Positions 31,395-41,564 of a stretch of 64,000 nucleotides of DNA are shown in pieces. Source of the DNA: Nematopogon swammerdamellus. Taxonomy: Eukaryota > Arthropoda > Insecta > Lepidoptera > Adelidae. Below the pieces are notes generated by a model. It saw nothing but the letters and a program-made list of their open reading frames with translations, did no database searches and was not told the DNA's origin. Position 1 is the stretch's first letter; every line of letters starts with the position of its first letter. The translations under genes and the position numbers were made by a program. The stretch covers positions 12,423,891 through 12,487,890 of the forward strand of contig OX336349.1 in NCBI GenBank assembly GCA_946902875.1, in the 5' to 3' direction.

Positions 31395-31655
31395 CTAATA
31401 CTCGCGCAGATCTGAGTTTTTATATTTTATTTACTTAGCGGTCCCCCGACTTCTTTATGTAAGTAAACGGAAATTATTTTTACCATTTCAAGGGTCGGGA
31501 TTTTTTAAATTTAAATTTTATTTCAAGCTTTTTAAAAATACCGCCTCCAAATCGGTCCAACCGTTTGGGAGCTACGATGACACAGACAGACACACAGACA
31601 GACGAATTCATTAAACTTATAACATCTCTCCATTTGCGTCGGGGGTTTAAGATTG
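31395..31655 (+). repeat. Dispersed repeat ending GTCGGGGGTTTAA
   Basis: Compact copy of the family at 16,790-17,365: ATCTGAGTTTTTATATTTTA, GCGGTCCCCCGACT, AAGTAAACGGAAATTATTTT, CAAATCGGTCCAACCGTTTG, GGGAGCTACGATGACACAGA and TTGCGTCGGGGGTTTAAG. Confidence 0.65.
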
Positions 31656-31705
31656 AGTTGGAGAGAGTTCAAACTAGCTGAGTCAAATCATTCAACCAAT
31701 TTTTG

Positions 31706-31890
31706 TTTTTTTTTTAGACACAATGGAAACTGACACGGTTGGCTGCATCATCTGCAACATCCGTGATGTCAGCCCATAACACCTTGGTGAACTAGGTGCC
31801 ATGTCAGTGCTTCCCTTTGGTCGTGCCGTCTACACTAAACTGAACTCAAAACGCGAGCTTATATCCGCTTCGACCAGCCGTTTCTGTCGT
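31706..31890 (-). repeat. tRNA/5S-family SINE, truncated body
   Basis: Reverse-oriented 3' half: ACTGACACGGTTGGCTGCAT, GATGTCAGCCCATAACACC, GTCAGTGCTTCCC and CTACACTAAACTGAACTC, then divergence. A T-run precedes it at about 31,707-31,717, the complement of the SINE A-tail. Confidence 0.65.
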
Positions 31891-31984
31891 CAGTTAGAAG
31901 TTTTATTTCTAGATCACCTTGGAACGTAACATATTAAAATCAGAATACTTCTGTATGGTGTGTGTGCAACATGTAATGTGAAAA

Positions 31985-32120
31985 TCTTGAAAAGGCGTGT
32001 TAATAAAATAGGCGACGACATGGCTGCCATGGCTGCTATGGCATGCATTCACCGAATATCCATGGGCGTCGTTAGACAACTTATGGGTGGCTCGCGCCAC
32101 ATGTCGCGCTTTCTATAAAA
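31985..32120 (+). repeat. LINE 3' end (TCCATGGGCGTCG...TCGCGCTTTCTAT family)
   Basis: Contains ATATCCATGGGCGTCGTTAG, ACAACTTATGGGTGGCTC and ATGTCGCGCTTTCTATAAAA. The same 3' end is at 35,830-36,020 (plus) and 51,005-51,200 (minus), attached there to a LINE ORF2 C-terminus. Here the coding part is lost. Confidence 0.6.
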
Positions 32121-32169
32121 AAATGGTGCCTCTGTGAGTGTGTTTCCGCGAGAAGTGGTGTATTGGTTG

Positions 32170-32615
32170 TGTCTAACTTCCATTGAAATTTTTGGCCTTT
32201 AAATAAAAAAAAATTTTACTCCGTAATTTCGAAAATAAGGGGGAATGCTTCATTTTTGTATATATACTTTAATATCTTTTAAAATAAAATATGTATGAAA
32301 TAAAAAAATTACACATTTGTTCTTGACGAGTCCTTTCGTTTGACTTGATCAAATCACTTGATGTAATAATTGAAAAAAAAAATTGCTTTCTAATTTGGCC
32401 CCTTAAAATCGAAACTTGTTCATTTACGCTATATGTCCGTGATTGGGTCATCACAATCTATTTATGCATTATGTACCAAATTTAATTTTTTTTCGTCCAG
32501 TAGATTCTGAAAAAAATATGTTGCGACAGACGGACAGACAGACAGACAGACACAAGATCCTGTAAGCGTTCCATTTACTTTCTCTTTTGATGTACGGAAC
32601 CCTAAAAAAGAGCGA
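32170..32615 (+). repeat. GTGCGAG/GGTTCCGTA repeat family, 3' part
   Basis: Similar in order to 52,150-52,480: TTGACGAGTCCTTTCGTTTG, GTGATTGGGTCATCA, CATTATGTACCAAATT, TTCGTCCAGTAGATTC, GACAGACGGACAGACAGACA and TGTACGGAACCCTAAAAAAG. AT-rich and non-coding. Confidence 0.65.
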
Positions 32616-33004
32616 GAAAAGTTATATAGCTGAATCGGGAACAGTATCTTTGTTGGTACAAGTGCGAACAACGAATTGTGCGCAATATTCTCTTTATGCT
32701 TTTGCGATAAGCTCTGTAGCGTGTGGACCGATATTTATGCTCTTGATTTGGCGTGTAAGGGATTCACTAGATAAACTTTTATCTACCATCATACTAGTTA
32801 ATAAACATATACACACAACACAGTCTCGGGCAGACTAGCCACATCTAGGAAATAAGTAGGAAGATGGATGAGCATTTCATCTGGAGACTCTTGGGGTCTG
32901 GGATACCAGACACTAACTAAGAAATACTTTCGTAATCTTGGGACCAAAGTGTCTAAGTTTCAAAAGGAGGGTAGTTCCTCCGTGTCGTATGATTTCCCTT
33001 CAGA

Positions 33005-33290
33005 ATAAAAACCGGCTAAGTGTAAGTCGGACTTGCGCACCGATGGTTCCGCACCACCACGAAATATATTTGTGTTATACAACCAAAATGATTGTGTTTT
33101 CTTACATTCATTTCTACGGAAACCTATTACTAAGCCTACAACTTCTGTCTGTCTGTCTGTCTGTCCGTCCGTCCGTCCGCCCGGTGGCCGTATCTTTGGA
33201 ACGAAAGTGAAAAACGTGTTTTCAAGGTTTTTTTTTTGTGGTGCGCAGACTTCGGTGCGCGAATCCGACTGGCACTTGGCCGGTTTTGTC
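33005..33290. repeat. Inverted pair of GGCCAAGTGCGAG ends around (GTCC)n
   Basis: The left end AACCGGCTAAGTGTAAGTCG, GACTTGCGCACCG is mirrored at the right by GGTGCGCGAATCCGACTGGC, ACTTGGCCGGTTT, giving inverted ends of about 33 bp. Between them lie (GTCT)n to (GTCC)n at 33,147-33,180 and GTATCTTTGGAACGAAAG. The usual copies of this family have only one such end. Confidence 0.6.
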
Positions 33291-33614
33291 TATAGTAAAT
33301 GCGTACAAGCGTCACCTGCCAGTGCACTTGCACTTAAACAGCAATAAGTACAACGCATACAAATAATTGCTCAGTAGGGATGTCCACTCCATGTAATAAA
33401 GAGTCATACAGACACGGTGCTCTGACCACGACAACGCGGGGGTACATTTTATTAACAGCTTTATTAGCTAATAAATTGTTATTGGCTGCAGACTTTACGA
33501 GGGGATCGCGTCGTAAGGTTCACGTACGCTGTAAAATATCCAATAAGCTCTGGTTTGAATATATAAGTGTTAAATGAAAACTCTTCAACAATATAATATT
33601 GTTTACAATATATA

Positions 33615-34092
33615 CAGTGGGTGGCCAAATTATTAGACTCACCACACTTAATGTCATAGTTATCAATACAAATTTGCTCTTGGGAAAAGAAATTCCACCT
33701 CCTAAACCTTTGAACCTAAACTATTGCAACTAGGTATTTTTTATTATTGATATATTTGCCATAAACCTACATTTACACCTTAATCCAATGAAAGTCGGCC
33801 TAACTTGGAGACAAATTTATAAATACCGATTATTTATTTTCATATCATTTAAATAATTTATGTATAGAATTAAAAAATTTCGATTTTCTACTTTGTCTCT
33901 AAGTTAAGTCGATGTTCATAGGTTGAAAATGGTAACGTAGGTGTATGCCAAATATATCAGTAATAAAAAATACCTAGTTGCAATAGTTTAGGTTCAAAGG
34001 TTTAGGAGGTGGAATTTTTTTTCCCAAGAGCAAATTTGTATTGATAACTATGACATTAAGTGTGGTGAGTCTAATAATTTGGCCACCCACTG
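33615..34092. mobile_element. Palindromic Tc1/mariner-type MITE
   Basis: The element starts CAGTGGGTGGCCAAATTATT and ends with the complement AATAATTTGGCCACCCACTG, flanked by TA on each side (33,613-33,614 and 34,093-34,094). Arms of roughly 165 bp are nearly identical (both carry GTCATAGTTATCAATACAAA and CTAAACTATTGCAACTAGGT), and weaker symmetry continues almost to the centre. TA duplication and the CAGTGGGTGGCCAAA start fit Tc1/mariner. No transposase. Confidence 0.85.
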
Positions 34093-34689
34093 TATATGTA
34101 ACAATATATATTAACCAGGTAGCATAACCAGGTAGGTCGGACTTAGTATTCTCTCAAAATTTGCTCAAATTTAATTTGCCTTGTTTTGTCTGCCGAAAAT
34201 CTGGGGCCGTGATATTTGCATGAAATAATTAAGGGTTTATATTTAATTTATTTGTTTTTGAAGCGAACACTGTAACAACCAAATAGATCACAGCGATAAG
34301 GTTTGTACGGAGGATGTTTTCTCTCAAAAATTTCCTCTCGAAATGCCCGAGGATATCCCAAGACGGAAAATTATGAACATTATTATTGAAAATGTTTTGC
34401 GGTAACAGTTAGTCAAGCTCAGAGGAAGTAGCGCGAAAATATCTTATTGATTTTAGAACTCGGTTCTATTTTTAGAACATTTGAACATTGGCAGGCCCGG
34501 CCGGGCTGCAGTTAGGACTTGCTATTTAACTTTATTGTCGTTACTAGAAACTTACTTGTATTGCTAAACGTGTGTCTGTAGATATTTTATTATTCCAAAT
34601 TGCCTGATTTGATTTATAGACGGTGATCAACTTAACGTTATAAAGCTGTACTGCATATATGCACTATATACGTCAAATATATTTTTAGG

Positions 34690-34880
34690 TTTAGGCAAAA
34701 TTAAACTTTCTAAATTGTCTAAGCCGTCTGTCTGTCTGTCCGTCTGTCCGAGGTATCTATTGAACCGTAATAGGTAGCCAGTAGAAATTTTCACAGAATA
34801 TGTGTTATTATTACGGATATAAGGTCTTTCAAAATTAGTTAATAGTACGCTAACGGGGGGTTCTGTATCGGAAATAGATC
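34690..34880 (+). repeat. GACAGACGG-type repeat tail
   Basis: CCGTCTGTCTGTCTGTCCGT, then TTGAACCGTAATAGGTAGCC, AGTAGAAATTTTCACAGAAT and TAATAGTACGCTAACGGG. Same class of repeat 3' region as at 60,675. Confidence 0.55.
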
Positions 34881-35299
34881 ACTTTTGAAGAACAAATAAT
34901 TTTTTTTTTTAACAAAAAAAAAATGTTTTAATGTAAAATGTAACAAAACAATTTTTCTTAATCGTTTCAGTTTCATGCCAGGAACAAAAAAGTCTTCCAA
35001 CACATAGATCTCTTTCTTTCAGAAATTGTGAAAACCACAATTTTAGTTTTATTAGTATGGAATAGAAAGAATTTGGTTTTTTTACCAACTTTACCAATAC
35101 CAATTTTGGATTTTTTTGTTACTGTTATGAAACTAAATCGATTAGGCTATAAAAATCAACCAGCTATTTTTTATATAAATACATAAAAAAATATTTTACA
35201 TAAAAAAAATCCCAAGGTCCAAAAAATTATATATAGGTTTAAGTAAGACCTTATATATCGTAATAAATATTAATAGAAAAAACTAAAAGTAATAAAAAA

Positions 35300-35490
35300 T
35301 TTCGAAGTGTATTTTTATATTTGCTCTATCGTCAAAACGGCAATCCACACAAGCGCCAAACTTGGTGTGATTATATAGTGCAAACTATAAAGTAAAACAA
35401 CAAATAGTAAACCCAGCCAATTATGTGGTGGTGCAGAACCACAGGGGCGCGGTCCGACTCGCACTTGGCCGGTCTTGTTTTTAAGAGCAA
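35300..35490 (-). repeat. GGCCAAGTGCGAGT repeat 5' end
   Basis: Reverse-oriented start of the family: GGTCCGACTCGCACTTGGCC preceded by GGTGGTGCAGAACCACAGGG. The sequence to the left, AAACTTGGTGTGATTATATAG, belongs to the same copy but is diverged. Confidence 0.55.
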
Positions 35491-35639
35491 CTAGCGGCAT
35501 TTTAAAATAAAAAATGATTCAAACATTTATTTATTATTTCGAAAATGCGGCCTCTCCTTTATTTTGAATAATAGTATTTTATATACTAAGCGTGACAGGG
35601 GTACTCTTCCACAAGTGCTAACGGAACCCCGTGTGGGTT

Positions 35640-35820
35640 CCATGTTCATGGGAACCGTTGAACCGTGAATGCCAGACCTACCTGACAGGTGCCAATCTGC
35701 GTTCCTCTTGAAGAACCCGAGACTGTACTTGGGTGGAAATACTTGGGTAGGGAGAGCATTAGAGAGCGTACAGGCGTTGTAGATAAAGTATGTATCTATG
35801 TATATACTATGTATATACAT
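35640..35820 (-). pseudogene. LINE ORF2 C-terminus, minus copy
   Basis: The minus strand encodes NALPTQVFPPKYSLGFFKRN followed by ADWHLSGRSGIHG, the ending typical of CR1/Jockey-type LINE ORF2 proteins (W.LP..VFP ... FK). The (VCIYIDTYFIYN) residues before it are unrelated flank. A related copy in the opposite orientation starts 10-40 bp away. Confidence 0.7.
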
Positions 35821-35823
35821 AAA

Positions 35824-36020
35824 TCTGGAACGCTCTCCCTGCCCACATATTTCCCCCCAAGTATTGTCTCGACGGGTCCTTCAAGAGAGGCGTGAATGAG
35901 CACCTGTCAGGCCGGCATGGCATTCGCGGCCTCCGCATGCGACCAAATGTCCATGGGCGTCGCTAGACACCTTATGGGTGACTCGGCGCCAAAAGTCGCG
36001 CTTACTAAATATAAAAAAAA
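35824..36020 (+). pseudogene. LINE ORF2 C-terminus and 3' end, plus copy
   Basis: From 35,824 the plus strand reads WNALPAHIFPPKYCLDGSFK, then RGVNEHLSGRHGIRG and a short tail, and ends with GACACCTTATGGGTGACTCG, AAAGTCGCGCTTACTAAATA and an A-run. It is the same family as 51,005-51,200 and 31,985-32,120. Confidence 0.75.
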
Positions 36021-36024
36021 AACA

Positions 36025-37840
36025 TGTTTGAGTCAGGCGATCGATCTTAGCAACGTTTTTAGGTTTTCGTAGCCAGTTACGTGGGACTGAATTGAAAAAG
36101 TATTTTACAGTATTTTTAGAAAAAAAAAAACTTTTTTTAAATTGTATAATATAAGAAATGAGGCGATTATTCCAAAATGAAACGTAAACGGCAGCAATAC
36201 GGAGCATGCAACAACCGCTCACGCACTCGTTATGCGTGCAAGAGGATATCGCTACGGAACCTTTTGCCTGTGAACAGCGTTCCGACTTACCAAGCTTTTT
36301 TTTATCTTGTAATACCTTTCTTCCGGTAGCGTTAAGACAGTCGCCTTAGCCGCTTCCGCTTCCACAAAGAAGATTATTCAAGAGGAGAAAGATTAACCCA
36401 GAAACAGAAAATAAAACAACTGGAGTAAGTATGATTTAAAATTAACTACCATTGTAGTACCTAAATGACAAACTGTTAACACTTGTTCTACTGAAATGTT
36501 ATTTGATAAATTGTTTAATTTAAAATTCAATAATTAGCGTACATTTATTCGTTTTATTTATAATATTATGATTGTAAATGTTTGTAAATATTTAATAATT
36601 TTTTTTAAACTGCGGCGATTCACCTGTGAATAAAAATAATATGTTAAAATCAATTCAGTTTGAGCTACTAAAAATTATTATTAATTTAGCTAGCAGCTCG
36701 GGCCGTTGATGACGTAGCGGTATAGCTTATATAGCCTAATACGATCTTGAGAAATGACAGAATGTAATAGTGAAAACCGTATGTAAATCGATAAAATGGC
36801 TCTTGAGTTATAAGGATATTCATATATTGACGTAGGTAAGAAACGGTTCGTTTATCAAAGTATCGTCCCTTATTCAACCGAAGTTAAGCTTTTAGCTCCT
36901 CTGCATGTTGATACGGAAATCACAAGGTAACTCTCAAGCCCCTTCAAGTTGAACTTTTCTTCTGTTATAAATTATAATACAATGAATACAATATTCCGAA
37001 CTCAATCAAAACATCGTACCTTCATTACATTTGATGGGTAAAGTCGAGAATATGCTCTCCTGACTCACGTAATTGAAAAACTTTGAGAAGGGTTAAATAT
37101 TAAATGTCCGTATCTCTGGTCCGGATAAAAGACGGACGTCTGAAGGAAGTCGCGGAGGTTCTTTCTTCGTCCTCGAACCACGATAATTTCGTAAAGTGAG
37201 CTGCAACCTTTCAATGACAACGGCATACATACAAACAGACAATTCGTGATAATATGCATTTTTAACTTATTAATAACGTGGGATATAATATATATATATA
37301 TATATATGTGTGCATTTATACTTTTTTTAAATACAAACTTTAGAAAAATAATACATTCATTAGTAAATATTCAAATATGTACAACCTACGAGTATGGACT
37401 AAATTAAACGAGACTGTGGTTTTAGGGGTCGTGCCATTGAATTTGTGTCTTTAGGTTTGTAATCAATACTATATGTATTACGATAAATTTGTAAAATTTG
37501 GCTCCTCGGCGGAGGTTCGGCACGCAGCCCAAGCCGAATTTGTGCCTACCCACAACTGCAGCTACAATCTTCGCAGCTTGTCAACCGTGGGCTCGACCGC
37601 AGCCAGGCACTCGCCCTGCAGGTAGACTGCACGCGCCAGTCCGAAACATCGGCCAAAATGACCGCGAATTCTAACCAAGGTGAGCCAATAATAATAATAT
37701 CAATGGAAGACAGGGGCGCCGACTTTTGGAAATCCTCGTGGGTGCTAGTGAACAATTTTTTTTTTACTTTAGCCACTTGTTTTAAATGATAAAGAAGAGA
37801 AGAAAAGAAGATAAGTATAAAATCCTAGATTGAACAATCA
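36025..37840. other. No gene recognised
   Basis: AT-rich, with a (TA)n run at about 37,283-37,306. A GC-richer part at 37,500-37,690 (GGCTCCTCGGCGGAGGTTCG, CGCCAGTCCGAAACATCGGC) resembles 26,720-26,800 in reverse over a short stretch. No domain recognised. Confidence 0.4.
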
Positions 37841-37844
37841 TCGT

Positions 37845-37894
37845 CATCATCAGCGTGTTGCCGTCCACTGCTGGACGGCAACACGCTGATGATG
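37845..37894. repeat. Perfect 23-bp inverted repeat from a LINE tail
   Basis: Arms CATCATCAGCGTGTTGCCGT-CCA and TGGACGGCAACACGCTGATG-ATG match perfectly around the loop CTGC. The words CATCATCAGC..GTCCACTGCTGGAC are the complement of the (TGA)n LINE tail seen at 9,930-9,976, so this is a LINE end turned into a palindrome. Confidence 0.85.
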
Positions 37895-37895
37895 G

Positions 37896-38820
37896 AAGAA
37901 TAAAATTATTTATAGACCTCCACACCCTTATTCATATGATCTGAGCAGTAGGGTCGAACGGAAGTGAACGCCAGTCTCAGTCTCAGAACAAACTGGCATT
38001 GTCAAAAAATAAAACACAATGAAAGTTTTTCACATCGATGAACGGCGAACGGCCTAGGCATAAACTTGGAAAATTGTCGGAAAAACATTTTTTATTTGTA
38101 CATACTCGTACATCACATACCTATACAGGTGACTTTGTTACCATGCCTCATATTTCAAGAGCTAAACTGTATTGAAAACTAAGTAAGATATAAAAAAAGA
38201 ACGGTGGCGAAATTGCAAAAAAAAATTGAATTGTGCATGTATCTATATTTTCGTAATTATATAACCTCAAAATGATAATAATTTGGAAAATTTATATATT
38301 TTTTTCAATATTGCTACCAATCTTATTTGGAATCGACTTACTTTTCGATAAAGATTAACTCCGTGAATTATGCCGCATGGTAACAAACTCACCCAGTTAA
38401 ACATTGCTTTAAAAACGACAATAGCACAAACGTTGTAGCATTGGAACTAATTAGCAAGAAGAAGCGAGCTCAGTTGCAATGTACAAGTTTTAACTGTGTC
38501 GAAGTACTGGAAACTTTAAAATCGTAGAAAAATAGCCTTTAACGTAAAGAAAATAAGAGCCATAATGCGGTTATTCTATGGAAGGACAAACTATCGCAGC
38601 GAAATGGAACCCGCGAATTCTTGGGAGGAGGCACAAAGTTTTCAAAAGTTTAATTGGCAAAACTCGCTCTAAATTTTAGCTAGTTTCTGTATTTTCGCTA
38701 TTTGCGATCTAATATAAATATAGGAGCAATTTTTTAATGTTTTGAAAGTATAAACGTTCTATAAACATTAAATGCTGTTGTTGTTGTTAAAGAGGTTGTT
38801 ATATTTACGGGTATATTTCT
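37896..38820. other. No gene recognised
   Basis: AT-rich anonymous sequence without long open frames or recognisable repeats. Confidence 0.4.
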
Positions 38821-38824
38821 GATT

Positions 38825-38965
38825 CGATTTTTGTTTGCTTCGGCTTCACCGAACGGAACGGAAAATTTGAACTATTTTCATAACCTTTTCGACGGAATGT
38901 CTTTGATTGTCATGGTACCAATCCAACGTGATTATCCTTACCATCTAATCAGGTAAGGAGCTTAA
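38825..38965 (-). repeat. Old SINE body fragment
   Basis: Diverged reverse-oriented body of the common SINE: TTGCTTCGGCTTCACCGAAC, GGAACGGAAAATTTGAACTA, ACCTTTTCGACGGAATGTCT and CATGGTACCAATCC align in order with the intact copies. Many substitutions indicate an old insertion. Confidence 0.5.
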
Positions 38966-38969
38966 AACG

Positions 38970-39660
38970 CCAGGCAGAGTGCACTTTCACTCTGTGTTAC
39001 AATGTTCCATCTAATTCTAGATGGAATATTTACTACTATTAGTTACACATACAATACGAAATTCAAACTATTGAAAATTCTAGCTCCTATTGGCGACGAC
39101 GCGACGAGATCCGACAAAAACAGTCGTAACTCGGTTGTTACAATTCAAAGGGAGTCACGCCCGCCGCGGTGTCTGGTCCCCGGAGAGCTTCGGCCAGTAA
39201 TTGAAACAATAAGTCTTGCCCTGAGAGAAAATTGTGAAATTTCTTGAGCTCCCGAGGCTCGAGTGGTAACACTGGACCTTGGAGTCGACTGCTACGTTGT
39301 TGCTATGCGATGCGCTAGTGATGTATGTTGTCCGATGTTTTGAAGCAAACAGTCGATTCATCGAGTTCATAACTTGTTCACTGCATTCGTGTATTCAAAT
39401 AATAAACAACCACACCACTATGTACCATGACATAACCTTCAGAGTTAGAAGATGCCATTGGTAAGAACCAAAATTTCAATAACTTGAGCTGATCTCGAGG
39501 CCGACATCAAAAAGACGGCAATCTTTGTATTTTTTTAGGAATCCTACGAGCAGAGCCGTTATCGGCGGTAGGTTTCTAGACATACCACAATAAATTATAG
39601 TATTAATACCATAGTTTCATGCCTCTTGAGGTCATACTTTCAAAATAGAGAAGCACTACT
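38970..39660. other. No gene recognised
   Basis: Contains an 81-codon open frame at 39,002-39,247 and other short frames, none with a recognisable motif. A GC-richer block at 39,140-39,310 stands out slightly. Confidence 0.4.
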
Positions 39661-39714
39661 ACAACGCTTGACTTCGGTCTGCGAAATTATCTAATTTTCA
39701 CCATATCATATGGT

Positions 39715-39915
39715 ACAGGGCGAGTGTGTTTCCCGAATCCTTTAACCTTAACCTTTAATCTTCAAAAGTCGTATTAACAGCCTAGGAACAGTCCGCAAAT
39801 CCGCTTGCATGGCACCTACCTGAGCGTGGTTTCGCGAGTAGAGGTGATTTTGGCTCTGTCGACTGCACCGTTGGTCTTTCGGTGCAGCCACCCATGTCGG
39901 TTTAAATAAAAAAAA
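39715..39915 (+). repeat. LINE 3' end (CTGAGCGTGG family), degenerate
   Basis: Same 3' end as at 48,690-48,890: CCCGAATCCTTTAACC, GTATTAACAGCCTAGGAACA, GTCCGCAAATCCGCTTGCAT, GGCACCTACCTGAGCGTGGT, GTCGACTGCACCGTTGGTCT and an A-run. The coding frame is broken here. Confidence 0.7.
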
Positions 39916-39919
39916 AATT

Positions 39920-40855
39920 AAAATGTGGTATGAATACCATTAATTACGGTACGTCTGGCAATAGTGAATAATATAATAATATAACGTGAATAGGTCACCT
40001 TATACGTGCAGTTGTCCTGCGACACTGTCTTCACACTATTTTATATATAAGACAGAGGTGTATTTGTTTATTGTTGGTTTTATGGTTGGGTATTTTGAAC
40101 ATACAATTCTTACTATTCTCTATTGCAATTTGCTAATGTTTACACATACCCTTTTTTTTCACTTGACATATCGATAAGTGGAAAAAAGAATGCGAACATC
40201 CCTAACTGTGACTGCTCGCTCGATGCCGATGCCAAGCGTCGTCGGTCAGACAATGTAGTAGATACTCTTAGAGTGTTGCCAGTGCTGTGGATACTCTTGC
40301 CTCATACGCTATGTACCTCTTATTATGTGCACCATCTCTTGATACCGTGTAGGTACCTTGGCATATATTTTTCTCTTTCATTTCTCGTCCATCCCGAGAT
40401 CTTGTTCAAGCTGAACTCTACCTTTAGCGGCGCTCTAAAATAAGTAATTTACAATAGGACATTTTAAGGTAGAACAGTGAACAATAAACGAATCGGTTTG
40501 GAAACGAGAAGCGTGAAATTAATGAGTAAATGGTAAAAAATAAAGTGCAAAAAAAAATCGAAAATAAATAGAACAAATTATAGTTATATACATACAATAA
40601 CTGATTATGTACAGTACATATGCAAGCGTTTGGTGTTTGGTAATAAAATTCCAGAAAAGAGAGTGGTGCACGTGTGACCATATACTACATTTTATTATAG
40701 TTGTTACTCTCGATATATTTCCGATGGAATGTAGGTCGTCCGGTCGGGGGTGGTACGCAAAGATAACCGTAAGGACCGACCCTAGAGGAAGGGTTACCCT
40801 CAACCCTTAAATCATCCCTTGTCGTTTAAGTATAATTTTTGGGAGAGTAGGCGAA
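39920..40855. other. No gene recognised
   Basis: Short open frames only. A GC-richer section at 40,185-40,440 holds a 106-codon frame (40,123-40,443) without an assignable domain. Confidence 0.4.
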
Positions 40856-40857
40856 AC

Positions 40858-41182
40858 TTTTTTTTTATGGAAACTGACACGGTTGGCTACATCACCTACC
40901 TACAACATCCGTGATGTCAGCCTATAACACCGGGTGAACTTGGTGCCACGTCAGTGCTTCCCTTCGGTCGTGCCGGCTACACTGCCAACACAAACACAAA
41001 CTATTTACATAGCCGTTTCGACCGACATTTCATTCAGTGCGGTGGTATCAACCCGGGCGGGTTAAACTCTACCAACTAGTAATATAAGAAGGGAGTCATA
41101 CATATCCCTTAGTCGTCTTTTACGACATACACGGGGAGAGATGCAGTGGGGCTATTCTTTTAAAGTACCGGCCCCACACGAT
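40858..41182 (-). mobile_element. SINE with GTCGTAAAAGGCGACTAAGG-type 5' block
   Basis: Reverse-oriented: T-run, CTGACACGGTTGGCTACATC, CGTGCCGGCTACACTG, CATTTCATTCAGTGCGGTGG, CCCTTAGTCGTCTTTTACGA, GGGGAGAGATGCAGTGGGGC and GGCCCCACACGATACA. A CTAC duplication (CACCTACCTACAAC) and a deletion at CTGCCAACACAAAC set it apart. A 35-bp minisatellite begins exactly at its outer end. Confidence 0.8.
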
Positions 41183-41430
41183 ACAACTACTCTTCATCGG
41201 ATGGACTGGCTATACATACAACTACTCTTCATCGGACGGACTGGCTATATATACAACTACTCTTCATCGGATGGACTGGCTATACATACAACTACTCTTC
41301 ATCGGATGGACTGGCTATACATACAACTACTCTTCATCGGATGGACTGGCTATACATACAACTACTCTTCATCGGATGGACTGGCTATACATACAACTAC
41401 TCTTCATCGGACGGACTGGCTATACATACA
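41183..41430 (+). repeat. 35-bp minisatellite, 7 units
   Basis: Units of ACTACTCTTCATCGGATGGA, CTGGCTATACATACA start at 41,186, 41,221, 41,256, 41,291, 41,326, 41,361 and 41,396. They differ at only one or two bases (GATGG or GACGG; CATACA or TATACA). The array encodes repetitive open frames in several phases, which I do not regard as genes. Confidence 0.95.
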
Positions 41431-41560
41431 GTCATGTTGCCATACCAATGCTCTCCTTTGGTCGAACCGGCTTCACTGGACGATCAGTACGAGTACTAAC
41501 TATGTGGCACTCCTGCTATGAAAGCCGTTCCGATCGACATTCATTCAGTGCGCTAGTACC
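41431..41560 (-). repeat. Degenerate SINE body
   Basis: CATACCAATGCTCTCCTTTG, GTCGAACCGGCTTCACTGGA, AAAGCCGTTCCGATCGACAT and TCATTCAGTGCGCTAGTACC follow the order of the SINE body in reverse. It lies directly against the 35-bp array. Confidence 0.55.
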
Positions 41561-41564
41561 AATT

